Positions 17,354 through 24,447 of a stretch of 64,000 bases of DNA are shown here, piece after piece. This stretch comes from Streptomyces ruber. Its GTDB lineage: Bacteria; Actinomycetota; Actinomycetes; Streptomycetales; Streptomycetaceae. The stretch covers positions 124,001 through 188,000 of the forward strand of contig NZ_BMQK01000002.1 in the NCBI RefSeq assembly GCF_014648075.1. Direction: 5' to 3'. Made by a program: the position numbers and the translations under genes. Position 1 is the first letter of the stretch, and each line of letters begins with the position of its first letter. Below the pieces are notes generated by a model, which ran no database searches, was not told where the DNA came from, and worked only from the letters and a program-made list of their open reading frames with translations.

Positions 17354-17866
17354 GGCCGTAAGCCATGGTCTTGCCGGCGTTCTGCTTGCTCTTGCCGGAG
17401 ACGAACGTGTCCCGGTCCTTGCGTCCGGCGGCCGGACCCGTATCTCGGTGCCGTCGACGATACCGGTCCTCCCATTGCTGCCGAGGTGGTCGACGACCTC
17501 GGCCGGAGACCGCAGCCGCACACCGGAACTGACGGTGCAGCCGCGCTCGGCGAGCAGGGGCCGCACCTCGCCGACGGCGTGGGTGATGGTGGAGCGGTCC
17601 ACACCGAACCAGCAGGCCAGCACGTCGTGAGTGACCCCGTGGCGGAGATGGCCGAGCGTCGCCAGGAGCCGGTCGATGAACACGAGCCGGTGCTTCGCAC
17701 CGACGCCTACAGCCCGCTTCCGCGGCCGGCAGACGAACCTGGCCCGGTGCCGCTCGTGCCATAAGGGACCTACCTCGGCAACGAGTTGCGCGATCACCTC
17801 GGTCGACAGGCCCGTGATCCTCCGGTCACTGACGATCGCGAGTCGCGTTCCCCACCACATATCCAT
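17354..17866 (-). pseudogene. IS5-family transposase remnant (5' part, frameshifted)
   Basis: The frame from ATG 17,866 gives about 150 residues of an IS5-type DDE transposase: helix-turn-helix region (VLACWFGVDRSTITHAVGEVRPLL) and the start of the DDE domain (GIVDGTEIRVR, first catalytic Asp). Near 17,420 the family sequence moves to another frame (AAGRKDRDTFVSGKSKQNA), so there is a frameshift, and homology stops at about 17,354 where the creatininase piece begins. No terminal inverted repeats could be assigned. It is dead as a transposase. Confidence 0.7.
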
Positions 17867-17958
17867 GATCGGTGACCGCGGGCTCGGCCTCTCACCGCTT
17901 ACCGTGCACGAGCTCGTTAGTGAGCCCGGGTATCGGGGTCCGCTAAACGCAAGGACTG

Positions 17959-17970
17959 TGCTTTAAGCTG
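17959..17970 (+). promoter_or_regulatory. TetR promoter with overlapping operator-like sequence
   Basis: TGCTTTAAGCTG resembles the perfect palindrome TGCCTTAAGGCA at 15,138. It contains a -10-like TAAGCT (17,964-17,969) ending six bases before ATG 17,976, which fits a leaderless, autorepressed tetR transcript. Confidence 0.45.
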
Positions 17971-17975
17971 GTGTG

Positions 17976-18551
17976 ATGAGCAGCAAGCAAAGGGTCCGCC
18001 CCGGCGGGCGCAGCGCACGCGTCCAGGCGTCAGTGCACACCGCTGTACGGGAACTCCTGGAGGAAAGGGGCCGCGAGGCACTGACCGTCCCACTGGTCGC
18101 CCAGCGCGCCGGAGTCACCCCGTCGACCGTCTACCGGCGCTGGGGCAACCTGCAGGAACTGCTGTCGGACGTCGCGGTGGAGCGGCTGCGACCCGACACC
18201 GAGCCGGAGGACCACGGCGACCTGCGGTCCGACCTCACGGCATGGGCCGAACAGTTCCTCGACGAAATGACATCCGTCTCGGGCCGCGCCTATATCCGCG
18301 ACGCCCTGCTCGGTGACCCGGACGGCAGCAACGCCGGCCAGTGCTCAGCCTATGCGGCCGAACAGATCAACGTCATTCTCGCTCGAGCCGCCGACCGCGA
18401 GGAGAACACTCCCGACGTCGAGACGGCCATGGACCGCATCGTCGCCCCCATGATGTATCGCATCCTCTTCCGTCCGGCCGGGCTCGACGCCGCGTACGCC
18501 CGCCAGCTTGTGACTGAGCTCTTCGGCATACGCGGGAAGGGCGACCAGTGA
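17976..18551 (+). CDS. TetR/AcrR family transcriptional regulator
   Basis: A 191-residue repressor. The N-terminal helix-turn-helix is at about residues 20-65 (VHTAVRELLEERGREALTVPLVAQRAGVTPSTVYRRWGN); the C-terminal ligand domain belongs to a TetR_C type with the motif MYRILF before the last helix. An in-frame GTG lies three bases upstream of ATG 17,976; the ATG is preferred because a -10-like TAAGCT ends six bases before it. It probably controls itself and the divergent MFS-MBL/AtzG-amidase promoters 3 kb away, judged from shared palindromic sequences; ligand unknown. Confidence 0.82.
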   Translation: MSSKQRVRPGGRSARVQASVHTAVRELLEERGREALTVPLVAQRAGVTPSTVYRRWGNLQELLSDVAVERLRPDTEPEDHGDLRSDLTAWAEQFLDEMTSVSGRAYIRDALLGDPDGSNAGQCSAYAAEQINVILARAADREENTPDVETAMDRIVAPMMYRILFRPAGLDAAYARQLVTELFGIRGKGDQ

Positions 18552-18745
18552 CCGGGCGAAGGAGGCTGTAGACGTGTCGCCCGAAGACCGCCTCGGCCAC
18601 CACGGTCAGTCCGAGAAGCTTCCCGGATCCGTCGGGCGAGGCCGGCAACAGCGGTTGCGCCACGCCGTCTTCTCGATGCCGTCGCCGTCCTCCTCCTGGC
18701 GCTGGAAGAACCGGGCGTACTTGTCGAACCCCTGAGGACTGTGAC
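18552..18745. other. spacer with unidentified coding debris
   Basis: No gene could be supported. On the minus strand short fragments such as GFDKYARFFQRQEEDGDGIE read like real protein, but the frames break and no family is recognised. Confidence 0.4.
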
Positions 18746-19276
18746 TCAACGCTTCGCGAAGACAAGGGGGCGGGTGGTGGCGAGCGTGTCCGTCTTGCAC
18801 ACCGTGCCGTCGGCGGGGTGGGTGCCGTGGAGGAGGGCGGCGTCAACTGCCTGGTTGACACACGAGTTGATGCCGTAGGAGCCGTGTCCGACTCCTTCAC
18901 GCGTGAGCAGGACCGCGGAGTCCAGGGTCCGGGTCATGTTCTCGGCCCAGTGGTGGGGGGTGACGGGGTCCAGTCGGCCTGCGACCACCAGTGCCGGGGG
19001 CGCACCGGCGCCTGTGAGCGGCTCGGTGACGCGGTCCTTGTTCGGCGCGGGCCACCGAGCGCAGTTCAGGGCGGAGTAGGCGGCCCGGGTCCCGATCCGC
19101 CTGGCCTCGGCAACGGCCTTGGCGGCTGCGGTCTTGTGCGCGGCGATGCCGGCCGGGGTCTGCCAGTCGGCGCAGCGTACCGCGGTGTGGACTTCGAACA
19201 TCGCTGCGGTGCCGGTCGGCGGCGTCCAGTGGGGCACAACACCGGCAGGCCCCGCACCCTCGGCGAGGAACGTCAC
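18746..19276 (-). pseudogene. C-terminal fragment of a secreted alpha/beta-hydrolase (TAP-like)
   Basis: The 176-residue frame matches only the C-terminal half of streptomycete tripeptidyl aminopeptidase-type hydrolases: VHTAVRCADW, NCARWP, the TAP-like core ALVVAGRLDPVTPHHWAENM (catalytic Asp) and GHGSYGINSCVNQAVDAAL (catalytic His). The nucleophile elbow (GxSxG) and the signal peptide are missing. Upstream, to about 19,490, the minus strand holds frame-broken sequence that may be the decayed middle of the same gene. It is unlikely to be active. Confidence 0.65.
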
Positions 19277-19837
19277 GAGATGACGTTCGCCACCGGCAGC
19301 ACCGTCGTCACCGGCCTGCTGGTCGGCGCGGATGGCGCCCGGTCGCGGAACGCCGATCGTCGCGAGCAGCCGAGGGAAGGGTGCAGCGGTGATGTGTCAC
19401 CTCGTCCAGCCCGCCGGCGACCTCGGTAGCCGTCGTGAGGCTCGTTCGACCGCTCCGGCCGGTCCGGAGGGCGGTGCGCAGGTTCGAGAACGTGATCCAA
19501 CCTGTCGTTTGGCGCGCCCCATGCTTCCCGGAACGCTGCGCTCCGGCTGGATCAATATCTGTGCCCGCGGGCTGAGATTTTAACGGAACATGCAGACAGA
19601 TTTTCTGCCGTGATATGTGAACTCCGATTCTTCCCTGCACACAGGTCGCTGCGGCGTGCTACTGTCGATCCCAGTTGCGTTTGTGGTTCCCGAAGACTTC
19701 AAGTGCCTCCGGCTCGGCCTCTGTGCCACTGGTAGCGCTTTTGTATATCCGGTCTTTTTCCGGGCGGGGTGATCATCGCGGCGACGCGGTGTCCGCACAG
19801 TGCGGACACTGAGGCACTGCCCCAAAGGAGAAATGAC
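19277..19837 (+). promoter_or_regulatory. decayed DNA, then the long leader region of the cold-shock gene
   Basis: 19,277-19,600 has no intact gene. From about 19,600 the sequence is less GC-rich and probably contains the csp promoter; TACTGT near 19,660 and TTGTATAT at 19,741-19,748 are candidates that I could not rank. Just before the ribosome site (AAAGGAG, 19,824-19,830) lies a perfect hairpin, GTGTCCGCA-cag-TGCGGACAC (19,789-19,809). Structured long leaders are usual for cold-shock genes; a role here is inference. Confidence 0.45.
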
Positions 19838-20041
19838 ATGGCTGCTGGTACTGTGAAGTGGTTCAACGCGGAAAAGGGTTTCGGCTTCATCGAGCAGGAC
19901 GGTGGCGGCGCTGACGTGTTCGCCCACTACTCGAACATCGCCGCCCAGGGATTCCGCGAGCTGCTCGAGGGGCAGAAGGTGACCTTCGACATCGCGCAGG
20001 GCCAGAAGGGCCCGACGGCTGAGAATATCGTTCTCGCCTGA
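19838..20041 (+). CDS. CspA-type cold-shock protein
   Basis: A 67-residue single cold-shock domain (OB fold) that binds single-stranded RNA/DNA and melts RNA structure. RNP1 KGFGFIE and RNP2 DVFAHYS are intact, and the N-terminus [16 protein letters not shown] is standard. ATG 19,838 has AAAGGAG eight bases upstream. It is followed by a terminator hairpin and then, on the same strand, a DEAD-box helicase gene. CspA-like chaperone plus RNA helicase is a typical cold-adaptation pair, though each has its own leader here. Confidence 0.95.
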   Translation: MAAGTVKWFNAEKGFGFIEQDGGGADVFAHYSNIAAQGFRELLEGQKVTFDIAQGQKGPTAENIVLA

Positions 20042-20061
20042 CGGTGACGCGTATTTCGTAG

Positions 20062-20095
20062 CTGGGACCCGCATCCTTTGGGGTGCGGGTCCCAG
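20062..20095 (+). terminator. terminator of the cold-shock gene
   Basis: CTGGGACCCGCATCC (20,062-20,076), loop tttg, then the near-perfect complement ending in GGGTCCCAG at 20,095. It lies 20 bases after the csp stop codon. Confidence 0.85.
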
Positions 20096-20384
20096 ATGCT
20101 TGCGTTTCCTGCAGTAGTTTTTCCTGTGGACGACAACCGGGAAACCCGTATGCTCACCGCATGCGAAGCACCCTCCAGGGGTGCGCGCAACCCGTCATGG
20201 CTTCATCGCGATGGACGCCCGAACATTTCGTCCGCTTTGCGTCACTCAATTCAACGCCAGTGCGCGTACGGATATCCTTCGGTCAGATGCGCTGTCGCGT
20301 TCCACCGGCCCGTTCTTGCGATTCTCCGTGTTGCTCATCGCTGCGGGAATTCCTTGATATGTGCCACATCGAGGAAGGTCCCGC
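20096..20384 (+). promoter_or_regulatory. upstream region and probable long leader of the DEAD-box helicase
   Basis: A plausible -10 box TATGCT lies at about 20,147 (in cccgtatgctcacc), leaving a leader of roughly 225 bases before ATG 20,385. The only good ribosome site is GAGGAAGG at 20,371-20,378. No ORF here is convincing. The long leader parallels that of the adjacent csp gene. Confidence 0.4.
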
Positions 20385-21881
20385 ATGAAGCGCACACGTT
20401 CGAACGACCGTTTCACCCGTACCCGTAAGGGCAGTGCCGACTCCGGCAGGGGCGGCAGCCGTTCCGGTCCGTCGGGCCCGAACCGGTCGGGCAGTTCGCG
20501 CCGTTCCGGCGGTTACGGCCGCCGACCCGCCGCGGTCCAGGGGGAATTCGCGCTGCCCGAGACGGTCACTCCCGCACTTCCCGCCGTGGAGGTCTTCGCC
20601 GATCTCGACATGCCCAAGGCACTGCTGGCCGCGCTGGGTTCGCAAGGCGTGACCGTGCCGTTCCCGATCCAGGCCGCGACCCTGCCGAACTCCCTCGCCG
20701 GGCGGGATGTCCTCGGCCGTGGCCGCACCGGCTCCGGCAAGACCCTCGCTTTCGGTCTGGCACTGCTGGCCCGTACGGCCGGGCAGCGCGCCGAGGCCCG
20801 GCAGCCGCTGGGACTGGTCCTCGTACCGACGCGTGAGCTGGCGCAACAGGTCACCGACGCGCTCACCCCGTACGCCCGCTCCGTGAAGCTGCGGCTGGCC
20901 ACCGTGGTGGGCGGGGTGCCGATCGGCAGGCAGGCGAGCGCGCTGCGCGGTGGCGCCGAGATCGTCGTCGCCACACCGGGACGCCTCAAAGACCTCATCG
21001 AGCGCGGCGACTGCCGGCTGGACCGGGTGTGCGTCACCGTCCTCGACGAGGCCGACCAGATGGCCGACATGGGCTTCATGCCGCAGGTCACCGCCCTTCT
21101 CGACCAGGTCTGTCCCGAGGGCCAGCGCATGCTGTTCTCCGCCACCCTCGACCGCAACGTCGACCTGCTCGTGCGCCGCTACCTCAGCGACCCCGTCGTG
21201 CACTCCGTCGATCCCTCAGCCGGCGCGGTCACGACGATGGAGCACCACGTGCTGCACGTCCACGGTGCCGACAAGCAGACGGCCACCACCGAGATCGCCG
21301 CGCGCGACGGCCGCGTGATCATGTTCCTCGACACCAAGCACGCCGTCGACCGCCTCACCGAGCACCTCCTGAACAGCGGGGTAAGGGCCGCCGCCCTGCA
21401 CGGCGGGAAGTCGCAGCCGCAGCGCACCCGCACGCTGACGCAGTTCAAGACCGGGCACGTCAACGTGCTGGTGGCGACCAACGTCGCGGCGCGCGGCATC
21501 CACGTCGACAGCCTCGACCTCGTCGTCAACGTCGATCCGCCCACCGATCACAAGGACTACCTCCACCGCGGCGGCCGCACAGCCCGCGCCGGCGAGTCCG
21601 GCAGCGTCGTCACCCTCGTCACCCCGAGCCAGCGCCGTGCCATGACCCGCCTCATGGCAGCGGCCGGCATCGTCCCGCAGACCACCCAGGTCCGCGTCGG
21701 CGGGGAAGCCCTGCACCGCATTACCGGCGCCCAGGTACCCTCTGGCGTCCCGGTCGTCATCACCGCACCGGTAGCCGAACGCCCCAAGAAGCGCGGCGCG
21801 ACCTCACGCGGCCGACGCCGCCCCGCTTCGGCGGCCCGCCGCGCGTCCGTACGGCAGTCGACCGTCGGTACGGCGGCATAG
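20385..21881 (+). CDS. DEAD-box ATP-dependent RNA helicase, RhlE/CsdA-like
   Basis: A 498-residue helicase that unwinds RNA duplexes using ATP. The basic, Gly/Arg/Ser-rich N-terminus (about 1-55) and Arg-rich C-terminus are likely RNA-binding tails. All core motifs are present: Q motif FPIQAATLP, I GRTGSGKT, Ia PTRELAQQ, II DEAD, III SAT, V ATNVAARGIH and VI HRGGRTARAG. Motif V has H where many members have D (ARGID/ARGIH both occur). ATG 20,385 is supported by GAGGAAGG. The neighbouring csp gene suggests work in cold-stress RNA metabolism. Confidence 0.93.
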   Translation: MKRTRSNDRFTRTRKGSADSGRGGSRSGPSGPNRSGSSRRSGGYGRRPAAVQGEFALPETVTPALPAVEVFADLDMPKALLAALGSQGVTVPFPIQAATLPNSLAGRDVLGRGRTGSGKTLAFGLALLARTAGQRAEARQPLGLVLVPTRELAQQVTDALTPYARSVKLRLATVVGGVPIGRQASALRGGAEIVVATPGRLKDLIERGDCRLDRVCVTVLDEADQMADMGFMPQVTALLDQVCPEGQRMLFSATLDRNVDLLVRRYLSDPVVHSVDPSAGAVTTMEHHVLHVHGADKQTATTEIAARDGRVIMFLDTKHAVDRLTEHLLNSGVRAAALHGGKSQPQRTRTLTQFKTGHVNVLVATNVAARGIHVDSLDLVVNVDPPTDHKDYLHRGGRTARAGESGSVVTLVTPSQRRAMTRLMAAAGIVPQTTQVRVGGEALHRITGAQVPSGVPVVITAPVAERPKKRGATSRGRRRPASAARRASVRQSTVGTAA

Positions 21882-21930
21882 AACCTTCGTGATCAGAAAG
21901 CCGGCCCATCCCCGCAGGAGGCACCCTTTG

Positions 21931-22332
21931 ATGCTGGTCCAGACGCAGTTCCGCCCGGAGAGTGCCCACCGCGTGCACGGCACGGTGGCCGACACCATGG
22001 AAGCGGCCGGACCGCAGGTCTGGGGGGACATGACCGTGGAGGTGGCACTGTCCGTGATGGCCGCCGCCCGTACGGGTCATCTGGTCGTCTGCGACGATGA
22101 CGGTCTGTGTACCGGTCTGGTCACCCGGGCCCGGCTCACGGCCGTTCGTGACGGCTCCGGGTACACGGACCGGATCCGTCTGCGTGACATCGCCGACGTC
22201 ACCGCTCCCTTTGCCTCGCCGCTGACCACGAGGGCCGAAGCCGAGCGTGCGATGCGGCACCGTCGGCTCGGGGCCCTGCCCGTGGTCGACGAACGGGGCA
22301 ACGCTCTGGGTGTCCTCGCCCTCTCCCGCTGA
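21931..22332 (+). CDS. CBS-domain protein
   Basis: A 133-residue protein made of one pair of CBS motifs (VADTMEAAGPQVWGDMTVEVALSVMAAARTGHLVVCDDDG; then PLTTRAEAERAMRHRRLGALPVVDERGNALGVL), forming one Bateman module that probably binds an adenine nucleotide. ATG 21,931 is chosen because AGGAGG (21,916-21,921) lies nine bases upstream; an in-frame GTG at 21,889 lacks such a site. It lies 49 bases after the helicase gene and before the SCO5918-like gene in the same direction, so these three probably form an operon. Confidence 0.82.
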   Translation: MLVQTQFRPESAHRVHGTVADTMEAAGPQVWGDMTVEVALSVMAAARTGHLVVCDDDGLCTGLVTRARLTAVRDGSGYTDRIRLRDIADVTAPFASPLTTRAEAERAMRHRRLGALPVVDERGNALGVLALSR

Positions 22333-22381
22333 ACCGCTTCACGGCGGTCGGTCCCGTTTCCCCTTCTCCCCGTGAGGCATC

Positions 22382-22717
22382 ATGCGCTGTGTCATCGCCC
22401 GCTTCCCGTTCGACCTGACCAAGAGCGGCGTACTGGAATCGATGAAGGGCATCAAGCCCGAACCGGTCACCGGCGAGTCCGTGATCATCGGACGACGCCA
22501 CTACCCCGCCAAGCAGGTCGGCGAGGTCGTCACCCGCCAGGACCGCCGCGATTTCAGCACCGGCGAGGTCCTGCGGGCCATGTCCCGGCTCGGCTTCACC
22601 TGTCGCTCCGCCCTTCCCGAGGCCGCACCTGCGCGCGTGGACAGCCCGTTACCTGCGCGTGTGGACAGCCCGTTGCAGCGGGCTTCCGCGATGCTCGGCA
22701 CCCCCCTGTCCGGCTGA
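22382..22717 (+). CDS. SCO5918-family small protein
   Basis: A 111-residue protein of unknown function. The N-terminus MRCVIARFPFDLTKSGV, followed by GESVIIGRRHYPAKQVGEV and RQDRRDFSTGEVLRAM, matches, from memory, the streptomycete family annotated SCO5918, which also lies near a csp/DEAD-helicase block. The pattern suggests a small RNA- or protein-binding alpha/beta domain, but no motif is diagnostic. The C-terminus contains a perfect 8-residue repeat (PARVDSPL twice) from a 24-bp duplication. The start has a ribosome site (GAGG, 22,373-22,376). It is the last gene of the helicase-CBS group. Confidence 0.75.
   Translation: MRCVIARFPFDLTKSGVLESMKGIKPEPVTGESVIIGRRHYPAKQVGEVVTRQDRRDFSTGEVLRAMSRLGFTCRSALPEAAPARVDSPLPARVDSPLQRASAMLGTPLSG
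22628..22675 (+). repeat. 24-bp tandem duplication inside the SCO5918-like gene
   Basis: Two adjacent 24-bp units (22,628-22,651 and 22,652-22,675) differ at two positions. Both encode PARVDSPL and keep the frame, lengthening the protein's C-terminal tail. Confidence 0.85.
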
Positions 22718-22750
22718 CCGACGGGACACGCGGGAGTCGAACACAGAACT

Positions 22751-22782
22751 GAGGGCTCTACCGGCATGCCGGTAGAGCCCTC
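22751..22782. terminator. perfect 32-bp palindromic terminator
   Basis: GAGGGCTCTACCGGCA and its exact reverse complement are contiguous (22,751-22,782). The palindrome lies 33 bases after the SCO5918-like stop and faces the end of the minus-strand fusion gene, so it can terminate from both sides. Confidence 0.85.
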
Positions 22783-22808
22783 ACTGCGTGCCACGCCGCT
22801 CCCGGCGG

Positions 22809-23903
22809 TCATGTCCCGCTGCGGACACCGTTGGCATTCAGCGGGCCAGTTGTATCGCCCTGTGAGGTTGGGGACGCGGCTGGCGGGTGGTTCGCCTGCG
22901 CGCGCGGTGTGTCCGCGGTGGTGATTGCAGGTGTGCAGCCACTGGGGAACGCTTCGCGGCGCTCGGCTTCTGACCGGTAGGGGCGGGCGTGAGCCCACTC
23001 GTCGAGCAGGGTGCGGTTGAAGCGCTCGACCCCGCCGTTGGTCTGCGGCCGGTAGGGCCGGGTGCGCTTGTGGGTGATCCCGGCCGTCGCGAGAGCGTCG
23101 CGCCAGTCGCGTGAGCGGTAGCAGGATCCGTTGTCGGTCAGTACGCGCTCGACGGTGACCCCGGCCCGGGCGAAGAAGAGCTGGGCGCGGGGCCAGAAGC
23201 CGGTGGCGGTCTCCTTCTTCTCGTCGGCGAGGATCTCGCTGTAGGCGAGGCGGGAGTGGTCGTCGACAACGGTGTGCAGGTAGCTGTAGGCGGCGTTCGT
23301 GGTAGCGCCGGTGTGGAAAAAGTCGGGCAGGTAGCGCACCGGTGCCCACCCCAGGGCCAGACAGCAGGGGGTGTGGGGCCAGCGGGGAGCGTTGACCCAC
23401 AGGACACGGAAGGCCATGCCGGTCAGCGCGTCCGTCCGTACGGTCCACAGCAACGGGTTTCGCTGGTCAGGAGGGAGGAGAAGGACGGCCAGAGGGGTGC
23501 AGGTGCCGGCGATGATCAGGAAGATGTTGGCATGGTCGAGGCGACGCAGGACGGCCTCGCCCAGCGGACCCCAGGTGCCCAGGTGGTGGACGGCGCTCGT
23601 CCCGGACAGCAGCCAAGCGGTGACGGAGTACACGGTGCAGGCCAGGGCCGTCTGCTGGGTCCGGGGCAGGCAGACAAGGACGATGCCGGCGGACAACGAG
23701 GCGGGAACCATCGCGGCATGGAGTCGGCCACGCAGCTTCGGCTTGACCGGCTTGACCAGGTCGGCCGCCCGCTCGACCAGGTCGGTCACCGGGTGAGACT
23801 TGCCTCCGGCATTCTCATGACGGGATACGCCGGTGAGCCCGGTCAGGGCGGCTCTCGGACGCACCTTCCCGTCCTGTCTCGATCTTCCGGGCATCATCGG
23901 CAA
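22809..23903 (-). pseudogene. in-frame fusion of a truncated hemolysin III-family gene with an IS481-type integrase fragment
   Basis: One open frame of 364 codons joins two unrelated pieces. Residues about 38-199 are the N-terminal five or so membrane helices of a hemolysin III (YqfA/PAQR-like) protein: KPKLRGRLHAAMVPAS, SAVHHLG, RRLDHANIFLIIAGTCTP and WAPVRYLPDFFHTG. From about residue 204 (near 23,303) the frame becomes an rve/DDE integrase core: TVVDDHSRLAY (Asp214/215), VLTDNGSCYRS (Asp257) and PQTNGGVERFNRTLL (Glu293). Near the end the IS481 pattern continues in another frame (PQWLHTCNHHRGHT), so the transposase is also frameshifted. The hemolysin III C-terminal helices are lost. Function is unlikely, though a fusion protein could be made. 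Confidence 0.7.
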
Positions 23904-24447
23904 CCGTCCGATCCTGGTAAGAGCCTCCCCGTAACAGCGTCTTCGGAGGCCGGGTCGTAACGTCGAGCCGGGAATTCACCCCACGGGACCTGCCCGGCCA
24001 TCAGGCGAGTGCAGAGGCCGGCGACCCGCCACCAATCGGGCCCGCGGCAGCCGTGTAAGTCGACCGACCGTGGGTAAGGCCAAGGTTCCCGAGCGCGCAT
24101 CTCCGTCCGTCTACGCCCACGGACCGCCGATGCCCCCGAGTTCCGCGCATGTCCTGAACAACGCCGACGGCACCCGGGTCGCCGGTACACCGAGTGGACC
24201 AGCGCCGAGGCGCACAAGGAGGCCGCGGATGCCGGCCACCACAACGAGGGGCACGAAAGCATCGTCGGCACCACCGGGCCCACGGCTCACCCACCGAAGG
24301 CAGTACAGCCTGTCGCCCCTCCCCGTTCCGGCCGCCGGCGCCATCCATCATCCTGGTGCAGCAGGTGCGGGTGCCCCGGACCGCCGGGAAAAAGAGACCA
24401 CACAGGCGGTGGATCATGCCGTCCCACTCTCCGGGTACCGTGAAAAC
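23904..24447. other. gene-free stretch upstream of RNase J
   Basis: No complete gene is seen. A short plus-strand run, EWTSAEAHKEAADAGHHNEG at about 24,192-24,251, looks like genuine protein debris of an unidentified gene. At the right end TACCGT (24,436-24,441) stands six bases before the RNase J ATG as a candidate -10 box. Confidence 0.45.
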
